This document shows, in pieces, positions 11,596 to 41,506 of a DNA stretch of 64,000 nucleotides. Source of the stretch: Hyposmocoma kahamanoa (taxonomy: Eukaryota > Arthropoda > Insecta > Lepidoptera > Cosmopterigidae). Under the pieces are notes generated by a model. That model had not been told where the DNA came from. It was given only the letters and a program-made list of their open reading frames with translations, and did not search any database. The stretch is taken from the NCBI RefSeq assembly GCF_003589595.1, contig NW_020653726.1, forward strand, positions 12,805,202 through 12,869,201, read 5' to 3'. Numbering within the stretch: position 1 is the first letter of the stretch; every line of letters begins with the position of its first letter. The translations under genes and the position numbers were made by a program.

Positions 11596-12467
11596 TTAGT
11601 AAAAATTAGTGTTGGGTCGTGGAAAAATTTCCATTTTGAAAAAATCGTATTTTTTTTAAATAATTATTTTTCCGGATGTTTTTCCAATATTTTTCCTGTA
11701 ATTTTCAAAAAAAGTTGATATTGTACTCTATTGTACTGTCGTGTTGTACTAAACGAAAACGATGAAGCCATTAATAAAAGGTTGTTTTCGCTGTTTAAAT
11801 CATTTTAAATCTCGTTTTTCTACAAACGGCTTTTAGCTAAACAAGTTTATTTTATAAATAATTCACTCAAAATAAAACTTCAAAAGATATTTCTACACGT
11901 AAAACATAATAATCTAAATGAACCTTCGATATTATATTTTCCTTTATGTTTTTCCATCCTCTACTTAGACTATTTTTTCCATCCTCTTAAGATCCTCTAA
12001 GATAATTTCCCAATTTTTCAAATTTTTCAGGAACTTTTCATTACCCAAAAAGTAAGAATTAAAGAACCTTTTTTTCTTATTTCTCTTGGCTAAGCTTCTT
12101 GAATAAAGGCATATTATCGTGGGCATATCAAATTACCTACGAGGATGGAAAAAAGCAAATTATACAGTAACGTTTTGAACGAAAACAACACTGTCAATGT
12201 CAAAATTAAAAGTGTCAATATCAAGTTAAGAATCATTTAAACAGGTGCCAAGTACCGGGCAGATTTTTTGCCTACATTTCGTATAGGGTTAACAGCACGT
12301 CACATTTAGCACATAAGATTTAAAATCAACTGTATGACCCTTATGATAAAAATGGCCCAAAGTGTCAAGCTAAATGCCTCCTTGACTATATGTAGTACAA
12401 TATAGACCGCAGACGATATTGTTGCGAAGTTTCAATTAGATATTATAATTTTGGGATCTCCGGTAGA

Positions 12468-12975
12468 GTGATGTCTTACGAACGTAGAATTAACCTTAAC
12501 AAGGTGACACTAAAGAGGGTGTGCAGATTTAAATACCTAGGACATTACTTGACGGATCTTACAGACCAAACTGATATTGAACGGGAATGTAGGGCGTTGG
12601 TTGCCAGATGTAATATGTTGGCACGTAGATTCGCCCGTTGTAGTGAGGAAGCCAAAATAACTTTATTCAAGGCGTATTGTCAGTCCTTCTACACGGGTGG
12701 TCTGTGGGTTAAACTATACGCAGAAGGCACTCGGTGCCCTGTGCGTTCAATATAATAATGGTTTCAGAATGCTGTTGGAACTACCGCGGCGTTGTAGCAT
12801 CGTCGATATTTGCTCAAGCGTGAGTAGATCACTTTTTTGCTGTGATGCCAAAAAAGACGGCGACACTACTCTCTAGACTGAGTTCTAGTCATAACAGCAT
12901 CCGGAAAACGTTTGCGGCAAAGCCCAATGCGCCGATGCTTCGTCATTTCATCCTGGTTCTGGTGAGGTGATGGGG
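12468..12975 (+). pseudogene. LINE reverse transcriptase remnant (C-terminal part)
   Basis: A frame of 95 codons contains FKYLGHYLTDLTDQTDIERE and CNMLARRFARC, a pattern found after the catalytic domain of non-LTR retrotransposon reverse transcriptases (KYLG..., then a helical segment ending LFKAYC..YTG.LW). Downstream the homology goes on in shifted frames (NNGFRMLLELPRRC and later LRHFIL-like sequence) up to about 12975. It is a decayed, 5'-truncated copy and no function is expected. The clade cannot be fixed from this piece. Confidence 0.75.
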
Positions 12976-13368
12976 TAGTCGGCGGCACCTCGACCGACAT
13001 AATGTGTTTTTAATGTGTTTTATTGTGTTTTTATGTTTTGTCTCTGTATTTATTAACAATAGTTATAAATTTAAAAATATCTGTATTTACTAACAAGTGG
13101 GCCTATAATCGTGGATAAGCCGTAATTACGCGATGCGATATATCGAATGAAATGTCGCCACTGTGTAGAAAGTTCATAACAAACCATCGGAATTCTTGTT
13201 GAAGTCTAACTACCGGTATTCCAAACTGTATTGTGCGTCTGTGTGGAAAAGCCTTTAGTTACCATATGACATCTGCGACTCTGATAGGATAATGTTGATA
13301 GACTTTGTAATTGGAAAAGGCTTTTATTTCACGTAAAGTAATGTTTTAAAGGGAATTATAAACAATGT

Positions 13369-31573
<18,205 letters not shown>

Positions 31574-31592
31574 ACTTGAGTAAAATGTTGTC

Positions 31593-31598
31593 AATAAA
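31593..31598 (+). terminator. polyadenylation signal of the zinc-finger gene
   Basis: AATAAA 20 bases after the TAG at 31571-31573. Confidence 0.6.
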
Positions 31599-32072
31599 AA
31601 ATTACATAGTTGTTTTATTTTTAATCATCGCTTTTTGGTAATCAGTGGTCGCAATAGGATGCTCCAAATTAGTAAAGAAATACTACATATCGACGCCAGA
31701 AAGCATTCTTGTCGTATCTCGAAAAATGAAGAAAATGATGGTTTGGAAAGGGCGGTTTTTCATATATTTGGAATCAGAAAAAAATTCCATTGTGTGCTCC
31801 GTCAAATAACCGTGTCAAAAACCGAAGTCGTATCACAAAAAAATATCGTCGCAGAATTACGACATCTAGACCAACAAATGCGCAACTTTTTTCTGATTCC
31901 AAATATAGGTATAAAAAAGATATACAAGATCGCTTTCCACGGTCGATATAGATACAAGAAGTAGTAACATGGAATGGTTAAAACCATAAAATATTAATTA
32001 CTTTTTTCTACAATATCCGCATTAGTTAAAACAAGCTATTGCTTGTAGCTTATTAAAATACATTCTTTTTTA

Positions 32073-32268
32073 AACTGCCTCTGTGGCCGAACTGTTACCA
32101 CGCCGGACTGCCACGCAGAAGTCCCAAGTTCGATTCCCGAGCCGGGAGAAATATTTGTTTGGTCTACATTCATTTCTTTTGCGAGTTTGGGTGTAAGGTT
32201 GTCTATGTGTGTGCCCATGGCACCCGCGATACAGGGTTTCCCTAGTGCGGGGCTATGTTGAGCGTTTT
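32073..32268 (+). mobile_element. tRNA-derived SINE, family A (plus)
   Basis: ACTGCCTCTGTGGCCGAACT, GGACTGCCACGCAGAAGTCC, AGTTCGATTCCCGAGCCGGG, then TGTCTATGTGTGTGCCCATG and GTTTCCCTAGTGCGGGGC. Confidence 0.85.
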
Positions 32269-32544
32269 AATCTAATTCTTTTATGGCGCCACTACAATTA
32301 GAACCCGATATTAGAAAAAGTAATTAACATTTGGTTTTATTCGTCATTCCTAACGAACCTGAACTGAAATTATTAAAAAAAACTATTTCTGACGAAACTG
32401 GAATCTGACGGACGTGTTCTAAATCTTAACCGGCTCATGTCACTCCTTTTATCTATATACATTTGTGTACACATTTGGAACACCCTACTCTGAACCATTG
32501 GTAATCATCAATGTATCATATTACTAAATCTCGACTTCTCACTT

Positions 32545-32810
32545 TTTTATGTTACCAAGTGACGGGACGAACAAGTCGACACGCCTGTCCATAACAGTTG
32601 CAGTGCCGCTCAGAGCTTTAAATTCCAAAGATTTGAGGGACACTGCCACTGCGCTCGTCACTCAGAGATATAAGTTGTAAAGTCCCATGTGCCTGTAATT
32701 TCACCAGCACCCTTACCCTTAAAAACCGAAACGCTTCAATGCTCATGTTACTGCTTGGCGGCAAAAACAGGTAGGCAGTACTCCCCTGGACGAACTATTT
32801 CACGATTACC
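32545..32810 (-). repeat. dispersed repeat family G (copy 1)
   Basis: Shared blocks CACGCCTGTCCATAACAGTT, ACTGCCACTGCGC, CCATGTGCCTGTAATTTCAC and TACTGCTTGGCGGCA recur at 36605-36790, 55950-56175 and twice at 57615-58125. No coding frame; probably the 3' part of a LINE or a SINE. Confidence 0.7.
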
Positions 32811-32821
32811 TCTACTTCTAA

Positions 32822-33009
32822 GGCTCAATTTATATTGCGGCGGAATAGAATGGAAGCGAATTTTTGTAACGATATTGTACATAGCATAATTAACTTTATT
32901 ATCGATTGCGTAACGTACAAACTAGACATGAACCAAAATCTTCCGCGGAATGCGCGATCATTTACAAAAATTCGCTTCCATTCCGTTCCGCCGCAATATA
33001 AATTAAGCC
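32822..33009. mobile_element. 188 bp MITE with about 50 bp inverted ends, TAA duplication
   Basis: GGCTCAATTTATATTGCGGC at the left; the complement of the right end reads GGCTTAATTTATATTGCGGC. The match continues through GGAATGGAAGCGAATTTTTG. TAA at 32819-32821 and 33010-33012. Fragments with CATTCCGTTCCG are at about 20770-20800. Confidence 0.85.
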
Positions 33010-33076
33010 TAAAACGTTACGTCAGATAATAAAGTCCTTTAGCTTGAAATAAACATGTTAATAGTAACAAAATCAA

Positions 33077-33082
33077 TTTATT
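33077..33082 (-). terminator. polyadenylation signal of SCO1
   Basis: AATAAA on the minus strand, 65 bases after the stop codon. Confidence 0.5.
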
Positions 33083-33146
33083 GTGCTTAACCAAAAATAC
33101 TTTGAATCATAATGTCTATATCACTAACAAAATGCACATTGCGCGT

Positions 33147-36100
33147 TCAAAACCAAGAGATCTTCTTGCCGGCCTGGTATTTCTGTATATTGACGAGCAT
33201 TGACTCGTATATCTCCTTTGCGTTTCTGTTCTGGCCGTAGTAATCTACAAACTCTCCATCTGGGTCTACTAGGTAAATGATGATTGTGTGATCCACCTGA
33301 AATGAAGAAAACCGTGACGTTCACATGACAAAATATACATTAACATGCTAATAGGTAATAAGTTTTTATGAAAAAAAAAATTCTCAAATTTTTGGAATCA
33401 CATCTATTTGCCAAGATTTATTGAAATCAGGTAACGGAAAGTGCGTGAAATCCAATAAACTGGATTCATCCCCAATTCACCAGCCTTAGAGGTGGAATAT
33501 TTTTTTCAAAATTGAATGGGGCCACTACTTAGGTTACACAAAAAAATACATATAATTGCAGAACCTCCTCCTTTTCTTGAAGTCGGTTAAAATAATTTTG
33601 AAATCTGGTTTTAACTCGCTCCAGTTGCGAACCTCAAAACACTTCGAGTCATTTCGAATATGTCTGCCAGCCTATTAGAAATACAGGCAATGGGTAAATT
33701 TATTTTGTCAGTAAAAATTGCATATTTAACTAACTATATAATCGTCGTCAACATCGGCGGGGCCGGCGCTAAAGTAAACGCGATACGATTTGCACGCTTG
33801 CTGCACCTGCTCCTTCGTGCCCGTCAAACCCAGCAATCGAGGAGAAAATTCTTTGCAGTATCTGTGGATGACACATTCCTTTTATTATGCCGAAAATACA
33901 GAGAAATATAAAATCGATACCTCCAATGAACACCACGCCAACTTTATTTTTTGGTCATTTTCTGTTATTTTTGTAACAACCATACATATTTATTTAGTAA
34001 TGTTAAGCTCCTAACTTTCATAGATTTCTCATAGATGGCGTTACGACTAAAAAGTCGTTGAAAAACCAAATACAAAGACACGACAACAAGCACAGAAAAA
34101 TTCGGGAGGTCCGCTGGTTCGTTCCGTGGCATAGCTACACCAAGCGTCTGACACGGCCGGCTCGAAAGTATTTTTTCTGAGTGTTCGATCTTTGTATTAA
34201 TAATTATAATCAATATTTTTTTTAAACAAGTAAAATAAATGACTTAACTAAGTTATTCTAGTATTGTTCTACTATATTATTATTACTACTACTTGTAATT
34301 AACAAATACTTAAACAAAAATTATTACATTTAGAATCGATTAATTGAATGGAATGCGCGTGTTTACGCGTATTCCGTTCAATCAATCGATCTAGAGCGAG
34401 TGGAAGGAGGTTTCCATCACTAAATAGCTCTTGTGACGTCATAGTGGGTACAAAAAATGTGGCACCCTTGGTTTTCATACAAATTGCTGTGCTTGCAGCG
34501 TCTATCTAGATCTGTCTGTGTGTAAGAGTCAGAAATGTTGCCATTGGTTAACTTGAAATATGATAATATATCCAAATATACGCGACTTTAGATCCGGAAA
34601 AAATAGTTTTATTACCAAATCACAAGAACCTCAAAATACTTATAAGAATGTAGATATTTAATTATTTGCATCCAATTCCAAAAAATTTGCTTCCTCATAA
34701 ATACAATTACACATCTCTAGAATTGCTTATACAAAACACTATAAACAAATGACTTACTTCCCAACAATCTCTGGAGTGTCTCTCTGGGGATCAACAGATA
34801 TGAAAAGTGGCTGCAAAGGTGGTGCCGATGGATTAGCATCTGGAAAACGATGAGTTTGTCTTATCATTCAATAATTTTTTTTCTAAATCACTGAGACAAA
34901 CTCTTTTATGTTACAGTTACAGTAGAGTAAATTTAGTTATTTAAAACAATCGAGTATATAACCAGAAATAGAGATGAAATGTCATTTAATTTGTTTGAAA
35001 ACTATTCTGCCATATCATTACTGTGACAACTGCGCTCTGTTTGATTGGCTAGCCCGAGTTCGAAACAATCGACAGGTGTCGTCAACTGTTTCACTTCAAA
35101 TCGACCAGTTAACTTGAGCTTTGCTATAATGGACGAAAATTGCAAAATTACATATTTAATTACGGATGAAATGTGATTCCATTTGTTTTGTAATTAGATG
35201 TTTTGCTGTTTTTCCTACACCACTGAATAGAGCAGCACGGCATTGTTAGAGATATTATCTTTATTACAGTATATACATAATATTTTTTGGAATATACGGA
35301 GACATACACACAGGTCAGTAGTTGGCCTGTCTATATTTCAGTGCAAACGAGAGTTGATATTTATAAGAGGTGTTATCGCTAATGTGTTACAAGGATTATA
35401 TGACCCTTATTTCGTCTCTATTTCTGTTATATACTCGATGTTTAAAACATATGTAGCAAATAATGTACCTACACCTTATTTTAACATTTTTCAAATAGAT
35501 ATATAAATAATGGTTGAAACAACAACACCAATGGCCTGGTCTCAAACTGGGGAATTCCCTGTACTGAGTACCAGAGCAATGGAATTCACTCTGGCATACT
35601 TCCCAGAACACTCAGACCAGAATCAATTTAGAAAGGTTCATTTCTCAAATTGGTCTTACTGGGAATCGAACCCAGAACCTCCTCATGGGCTGGCAGCGGA
35701 AACCATTGGAAACTGAGGTCGTCAATGTTTTCTAGCGAATATTAATGTAATAAGTTCATAACAAATAGATGCCATTTGTGTACTTTGCTCTATTTTGTTG
35801 TTTTCTGTATAAAAGTTATTACATACATATACATATCATCACGCCTGTCTTCCACTGGGGTAAGGAGAGACCATGGACATCCACTTGCTATGCTCCTGTC
35901 AAACCTCAATTGCCTTCTCCAGTCCTATCAGTCTCTTCATACATGCCTTCTTCATACTTTTAATCTGTCCTTTTCTGAAGACATCCACACTCTGATTGAG
36001 ATATGTATGCTGAAATTTACCTCTCACATTTGCTCTATAAATTTGTGCTGTCAATCTACCAACATTCATTCTTTCTACATGACCAATCCACACCAAAACA

Positions 36101-39100
36101 TTCCCTACCCTGCCCTAGTCACTTTCATCTTTCATACCACAATGGTCTCTTACTATTAAAAATTATTACAGTTAAAAATAAAATTAACCATGTTTATTCA
36201 CAACTTCAGCAAGCTTCTCCAGCTCATCAGGGCAGATGTCCGGGCAATGCGTGAATCCAAAATATATTAACAACCATTTGCCTAGGAAGTCTGTACTTTT
36301 TACCAGTTTGCCCTGAAATATAATAAATAGTGTTTAAAAAACTTGAACTGTTAGTAGTTAACATTGTTTAACATTTTTATTAATAGTGGATAAAAACGCA
36401 GCTATGAGTTAGTGACATTGTGTGGTTCTTCTGTGGGTTGCTACAGTACCAAATAAGTTGGGGACACAGTGTATCTCTAGTACGTGTGATGGGTTTAAAA
36501 TGTGAGTATGTGCGTGAATATGTGCATGAGTATGTGTGTGAATTTGTGCGTGAGTGTGCATTTAAAGTGTGTGTGTTATAAAAGCCATAAATATTTTTCT
36601 TTCTTTTATGATAACAAGTGACAAGGCGAACAAATAGTGCATGTGATGGCGAGCCACATGACAGTTGCAGTGCTACTCAGAGCTCTAAATCGCAAAGATC
36701 TAAATACACAGCCACTGCGCCTGTCATCCTGAGACATAAGGTCTATGACAAACTCTTTCACAAGGAGATCGACTTCTACTAAAAATTCTTGTAATAAATC
36801 AATTAATTGATGATGATTGTGTGAAAAGTTGATAATTGGGAGCACTTATATTCTAAGCAGGTTCACTGAATACAATGAACAGGGGGCCAATCGCGCTAAT
36901 TGTCAAAGGTTTAACCAAAACCTTCAACCTCGCCAATCTGACACGTTGTGCACATTTCGTATCGCGCTAACTGTCAAAACAAAAACCTAAGCTAAAACTT
37001 AGACGTGTGACACGTAACGCACATTTGGTATCGCGCTAATTGTCAAAGGTAATACCAAAACCTAAAACGTTGCCAATTGGTATCGCGCTAAATATTTTGA
37101 CGTTTTAACCTCACATGTAACCTTGGGGGAATAGTTTGACCTTTGCAAGGTCAAGGTTTGTGTGGCAGTTAATGGAGAGTAACTTTTCACTACGTTTATC
37201 GTATATAAAAGATGTTCCACGGTTACTTAAATGTTTTGGAAAGTGTTTATGAGGTGGATGTGGCCTAAGAACGGGCTTTAAATAAAAGAAAAGCATAAAA
37301 AGACGATCACATTTAACATGTCTGAGGAGAAATTCCGCAAACGATATACCATTTGTCCACGGAATTCATTTCAGGATTGGTGGAAGAACTATGCCTACAT
37401 ATTCTCGTTAAAGGACGGTCTGTTGCATTGGATGTGGAGACAAAGGTAAGGGTTAAGTGGAATCCGATAGTTCTCAGTTTTGCATAATAACCAAAATGTC
37501 TATGCTGTGTAAATCATTATTAATTTTGTTACAGATTTTAATAGCTCGTATTGTTTTTACGACTGGGGCGTACCTATGACCCTCATTGGCAAGTGCTTAT
37601 CACCCTTTCCCAAGCCAGTGTCAGAAAGGCACAAGCGGTAGCTGCTTCAAATAAACCAGTTATTATGAATAAATATGCAGCTTTCCTAAAAGGCATGCCG
37701 AAAGAGATGGTATTAAAAGGCGGTGAGAAAATAAGCTTTACAATGTACATCATATTTATTAGTTCTTGTCTTATTTCCTGTTATTATTATCAAATAAAAA
37801 TGACAGATATAGGTAAAATATGTATAGTTGTATAAAAATATATTACAAGGTTACAATTTATCTCTTTTAACACTTGACTTTATACAACATATCGTCCCCT
37901 TACAGTGAAGCCTCACATATGCATTTTCAGTTTGTTTTTACTGATTTTTGTTGAATAAAAATTAATAATGTAATAATATAGTATCTAAAAGAGGTATAAT
38001 TTAAGTAATTAAAATGCTAACTACACACATTATTGCATTTACTATACTTCACACCATATTTTTATCTTCATCCTAAAAAATTACATAGAAATATGTGGTA
38101 TTCATTCTAAGATGACGATGTATACCTATTGTAATTGTTTATTATCTTAATATCTAAATTGATGTATACTTTTAAGAGGTTGAAATAAAAAAAAGAGTGT
38201 ATTTTTAGTTTATTTATTGCCTCAATCTACCCCAAATCATCCTTCATTTCCAGAGCGAGCTTGCTTTTGATTCTTCAAAGAAGTCTGAAACAAAAATATG
38301 TATATAGTAAGATTGGAGACCTAAATTTAAGACTGTGCCATACCTCTCATGAGAGTAGTGACAGATAAAGCATGATGGGTATTTATATACATACAGTATG
38401 AAGCCAACATAAACACCAGAATGTTTAGGGGCCTTTTCAAAATACATTTAAAAAAATGTTTTTATCACTGTGGAAATATAAAGGGGACAAAAGTCTACAG
38501 ATTAGACCTTCGTTCCTTACGCTCTTTCAGATTTCCACAATTGAACATATCATCAGCAGGAATTAAGAAAACATGTTGAAAACAAACCTGTCATTATCAA
38601 AAAGGTTAACTGCAGGCACCAACTCGGTAATTGCTTTGCAAATGGCAGCTACGGATTGGGCATGCAGATCATCTGCTTTGGCAGAAATAATAGCTGCCTG
38701 AGCTTGCACACTGCCAGCATTCACTTGCTGCAAGAATGCTTCGCATGCTCGCAGCTCCTCAATGCATAAGAATTCTACGCGGCTCTGCTCCAACACTCTT
38801 CAGCTCGCTGTCAACAAAATAATAGATATGATGTAATAAAGAGTGGGAAAGAATTTGCTCAAATTGAAAGTTACTTTGTTTTTTAATTAATAATAAAGAG
38901 TGAGAAAGTTTGTTATTGAATTGTATGTTTGAAGTTATTTAGTTACTTTGTGCTAGAGTTGGTGTCCTTTAGGAAGGTTGGTAGGGCCTCTGCCGCAGTC
39001 GATGTGGCGTAGATTCTCACCCTGCTTTTCATACCATTCCATACCTAAATAACAATAATAACGTTGCATATTATAGTGATATGAGTTCTGGTACAATAAC

Positions 39101-40484
39101 GGTGAGTGATCCACTCACTGTATCCTATTACCTCGCATTATAGCTCACCTTTTGGGATCTATTGCGGGGCCACAAAATAGCCACACACTCGCACCAAAGG
39201 CGTGCTGATAACACGCGCGAACAACGCCGAGCGAAGTCATTCTCAAGCCAAATCTCTGTGCGATTCGAACTCCAGCAAAGATGGAGCTGGCTTACAGTGG
39301 TCGCTCGCCGTCCGACCGCATCCACACTGGCTGAAATACGAGCATCATTATTAATTCTACATTGCTAACATTTCGAAATTAATAGTAGTTAGCGTACCTA
39401 TTTGATTGTATAAAAAGATACTATTTTATTAAATAGAATATTAAAAAAGGAAAACAATGTGTAGGTACTTGCCTCTGAGTGTTTTATCTACAACAACAAC
39501 ACACTAAATTCAATTAATTTGGTTCAAATCACAACACATATGTTTGTTTACAATAGAATTTAATGACATTTCTTTTACACACTTTTTTAAATCGCTCTTT
39601 TATAGACTTGAATTCGTAGATATTGACATTTCAGTGCGTTTTACGGTAAAATTTAGTCGGTTTTAGGAAGTCAAGGCACGTCTCTTAAAATTTAATACGA
39701 GGTTATAGTTTGAGGTTAATTTGAGGTTTAGGTTCATTAAAACTGATAGCGCGATTGCATTTTGTGTGTCGGTAGAACCATTAATTAACCAAAACAATAA
39801 CCTCAAATGTTGTACGGTTAAACCTTGCGAAAATAGGCGCTTGGCCCCCTGGTTTAGGCACAATTTGAATGAGGTATGACATGCCCGACAATCCCCTGAT
39901 GATAAAAGTACAATGTGGCAAAATTTTTAGTTCCTCAAATTCGCATCTAGTAACATAATTTTATAATTAACTGTTGCTTGATTCTAGCAGGGAATAGTAC
40001 ATAATGAAAAATATTTTGTTGTAATTCTTCTTATGTTAATAAGTCCCCAAAATATGTCACAAATCTACGCCCATAGCTCGTACTCATTGAAAACTCGACT
40101 GCCTATTAAACTTCCAATCGTGCTTATGATGATCAATGAAGGCTTACACGTTGTTGTGGAGAATTAGCAAATAATTTGTACAACAAAGATTACCTCCGAG
40201 TCAACAAGTTCAAATGTGCCTCCAATTTTAGCCTTCCCTAGCTGTCTTTTTCTCTCGCGGTCGATCGCTTGCTGCTTCTCTTGGCGTAAGTATAGCATAA
40301 AGCCGGTGAGTCCACCAGCAACTACAGCTGTCGCCGCCATCGACTTCCATGTTATCGGCGCGAAGAACTGTTTGACCGGCTTCTTGGGAGGCTGTGGCGG
40401 TACTGTACATTGTCGCACCGAACTATTTGAAAATGCGCGAACAAATGCACGACTGCTTCGCAACACTGTATTCATTATGTCCAT
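33147..40484 (-). CDS. SCO1: SCO1, copper chaperone for cytochrome c oxidase assembly
   Basis: Five coding exons on the minus strand join in frame with GT-AG introns: 40484-40194, 36312-36189, 34839-34758, 33861-33735, 33296-33147; 257 residues. Exon 1 gives an Arg/Ser-rich mitochondrial presequence, a membrane helix near residues 45-62 ([18 protein letters not shown]) and the family motif REKKRQLG-like [18 protein letters not shown]. Exon 2 has the copper site CPDIC (Cys120 and Cys124) in [16 protein letters not shown]. Exon 3 reads [16 protein letters not shown], exon 4 [15 protein letters not shown] and [12 protein letters not shown], and exon 5 [20 protein letters not shown] with the third copper ligand, His211. 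SCO proteins sit in the inner membrane with the thioredoxin-like domain in the intermembrane space and deliver copper to the CuA centre of subunit II. Start could also be the second Met (residue 4). Intron 1 (3.9 kb) holds other gene-like sequence. Confidence 0.95.
34010..34208 (+). mobile_element. tRNA-derived SINE, family B (SCO1 intron 3)
   Basis: CATAGATGGCGTTACGACTA, GTTGAAAAACCAAATACA, GGTTCGTTCCGTGGCATAGC, then TTTTTTCTGAGTGTTCGATC and TTGTATTAATAATTATAA. It matches the loop of the 27.3-27.9 kb foldback and the copy at 58431. Its B box is deleted. Confidence 0.8.
34335..34390. repeat. 26-bp-arm hairpin
   Basis: ATCGATTAATTGAATGGAAT GCGCGT, loop GTTT, then the complement with three mismatches (ending TCAATCAATCGAT). 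In SCO1 intron 3. Confidence 0.75.
34949..35440. mobile_element. 492 bp MITE, family ATCGAGTATA, perfect 9 bp target duplication
   Basis: Inverted ends ATCGAGTATATAACCAGAAA / complement ending CTCGAT, flanked by TTTAAAACA at 34940-34948 and 35441-35449. It aligns along its length with 17947-18475. A nine-base duplication is usual for Mutator-like elements; no transposase is present. SCO1 intron 2. Confidence 0.9.
35520..35700 (-). mobile_element. tRNA-derived SINE, family C (minus)
   Basis: On the minus strand: CATGAGGAGGTTCTGGGTTC, GATTCCCAGTAAGACCAATT, TCTGGTCTGAGTGTTCTGGG, AGTTTGAGACCAGG. Sister copies at 44225-44420 and 49370-49485. Confidence 0.75.
35815..36165 (-). pseudogene. LINE polyprotein C-terminal remnant
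   Basis: Minus-strand frame reading [20 protein letters not shown] and [20 protein letters not shown]. The string GHVERM...IYR..V.GK and the following RSM...ACM pattern are typical of the tail of non-LTR retrotransposon polyproteins. SCO1 intron 2. Confidence 0.65.
36605..36790 (-). repeat. dispersed repeat family G (copy 2)
   Basis: ATGACAGTTGCAGTGCTACT, CAGCCACTGCGC and CACAAGGAG as in the other family G copies. SCO1 intron 1. Confidence 0.6.
36880..37100 (+). repeat. divergent direct repeats of ATCGCGCTAA
   Basis: ATCGCGCTAATTGTCAAAGG or close variants at about 36890, 36960, 37030 and 37081, roughly 50-70 bases apart, with CCAAAACCT words between. The first starts at CAGGGGGCCAA (36880-36890), whose complement occurs at 39841-39851. 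Confidence 0.6.
37318..37840 (+). CDS. unidentified candidate gene nested in SCO1 intron 1
   Basis: ATG at 37318 (AACATGTC) opens [20 protein letters not shown] followed by [20 protein letters not shown] up to a strong donor AAAG|GTAAGG at 37446. The composition looks coding and basic-aromatic. With the nearest acceptor (ACAG, 37534) the frame stops after two more residues (44 aa). With an acceptor at 37618 it continues in a frame that is open as [20 protein letters not shown] and ends near 37835. The two halves share the same register, which suggests the second is real coding, but two stops lie between. I do not recognise the product. It could be a small mitochondrial or nuclear protein, a decayed gene, or a captured fragment. 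Confidence 0.35.
38195..39326 (-). CDS. unidentified candidate multi-exon gene, minus strand, with a possible one-base shift
   Basis: Plausible exons: a GC-rich first exon ending at about 39153 (CAAAAG|GTGAGC), 39044-38947, 38807-38588 and 38284 to an AATAAA at 38218-38213. In exon 2 the frame reads [18 protein letters not shown]; joined to exon 3 it reads [16 protein letters not shown] and stops. The other frame of exon 3 is open for about 70 codons and looks strongly coding ([20 protein letters not shown], then [18 protein letters not shown]). Removing one T in GTTGGAG near 38790 would merge them. Thus either the sequence has a one-base error or the gene is broken. I do not recognise the helical protein. 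Confidence 0.35.
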
Positions 40485-41106
40485 TAAAATAGACTAACTA
40501 AAGCGAAGCTCATAAAAAAAACCTTTCTATAATTCAAAAAACAGTTTTCGGTGTGGTTTCCGACGAGGACATCGCCTTTCATAAATTGTGACTTTATCTT
40601 TTGCAATAGTGCCTACTCTTTAAATATAAATCTTATGTTTATTGCAGGACGGTCTAACGTCACTTAGCAAGATTGTGATAAAATGATCACGTCAATTTTG
40701 ACATTTATGTAACCTGTGTGGAAACCTCAAAAAAAATTTTTTTTTTAAATCTGAAAATCAAAATATTTAAGTATACTGAGTTAAAAAATCTGTAAAATTA
40801 TTTCACGTAATGCTTAAATGACTCTCCTTACTTTATTGCAATACAGCGTCACAATCACGAACTCAAATTGCAATCAACAAAGCTCACTCATGCAGTGTCT
40901 GCAGTTTCACCAATCTAAACGAGTACATGAACGAAAACTAAAAATGTTTTTGATCGTGGTGTGTACTGGTATATACTTTCAAATAGCTATACTTTATAGA
41001 ACTCTCTTCATGTCAAGTTGCGTTTTGCACTCTTCATGTCGTAGAACTCTCTATAAGTCGTGTTTTTTCACATTATTTGTTGTGGAAATATTTTAATAAA
41101 GATCTT
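39380..41106. other. SCO1 upstream region, nothing further recognised
   Basis: Apart from SCO1 exon 1 (40194-40484) and the inverted TTGGCCCCCTG at 39841-39851, I see no exon or repeat here. The promoter of SCO1 should lie just above 40484. Confidence 0.4.
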
Positions 41107-41506
41107 NNNNNNNNNNNNNNNNNNNNNNNNNNNNNNNNNNNNNNNNNNNNNNNNNNNNNNNNNNNNNNNNNNNNNNNNNNNNNNNNNNNNNNNNNNNNNN
41201 NNNNNNNNNNNNNNNNNNNNNNNNNNNNNNNNNNNNNNNNNNNNNNNNNNNNNNNNNNNNNNNNNNNNNNNNNNNNNNNNNNNNNNNNNNNNNNNNNNNN
41301 NNNNNNNNNNNNNNNNNNNNNNNNNNNNNNNNNNNNNNNNNNNNNNNNNNNNNNNNNNNNNNNNNNNNNNNNNNNNNNNNNNNNNNNNNNNNNNNNNNNN
41401 NNNNNNNNNNNNNNNNNNNNNNNNNNNNNNNNNNNNNNNNNNNNNNNNNNNNNNNNNNNNNNNNNNNNNNNNNNNNNNNNNNNNNNNNNNNNNNNNNNNN
41501 NNNNNN
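41107..41506. other. assembly gap (400 N)
   Basis: Exactly 400 N. Round size indicates a scaffold gap rather than a measured length. Open frames reported across it are artefacts. Confidence 0.99.
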
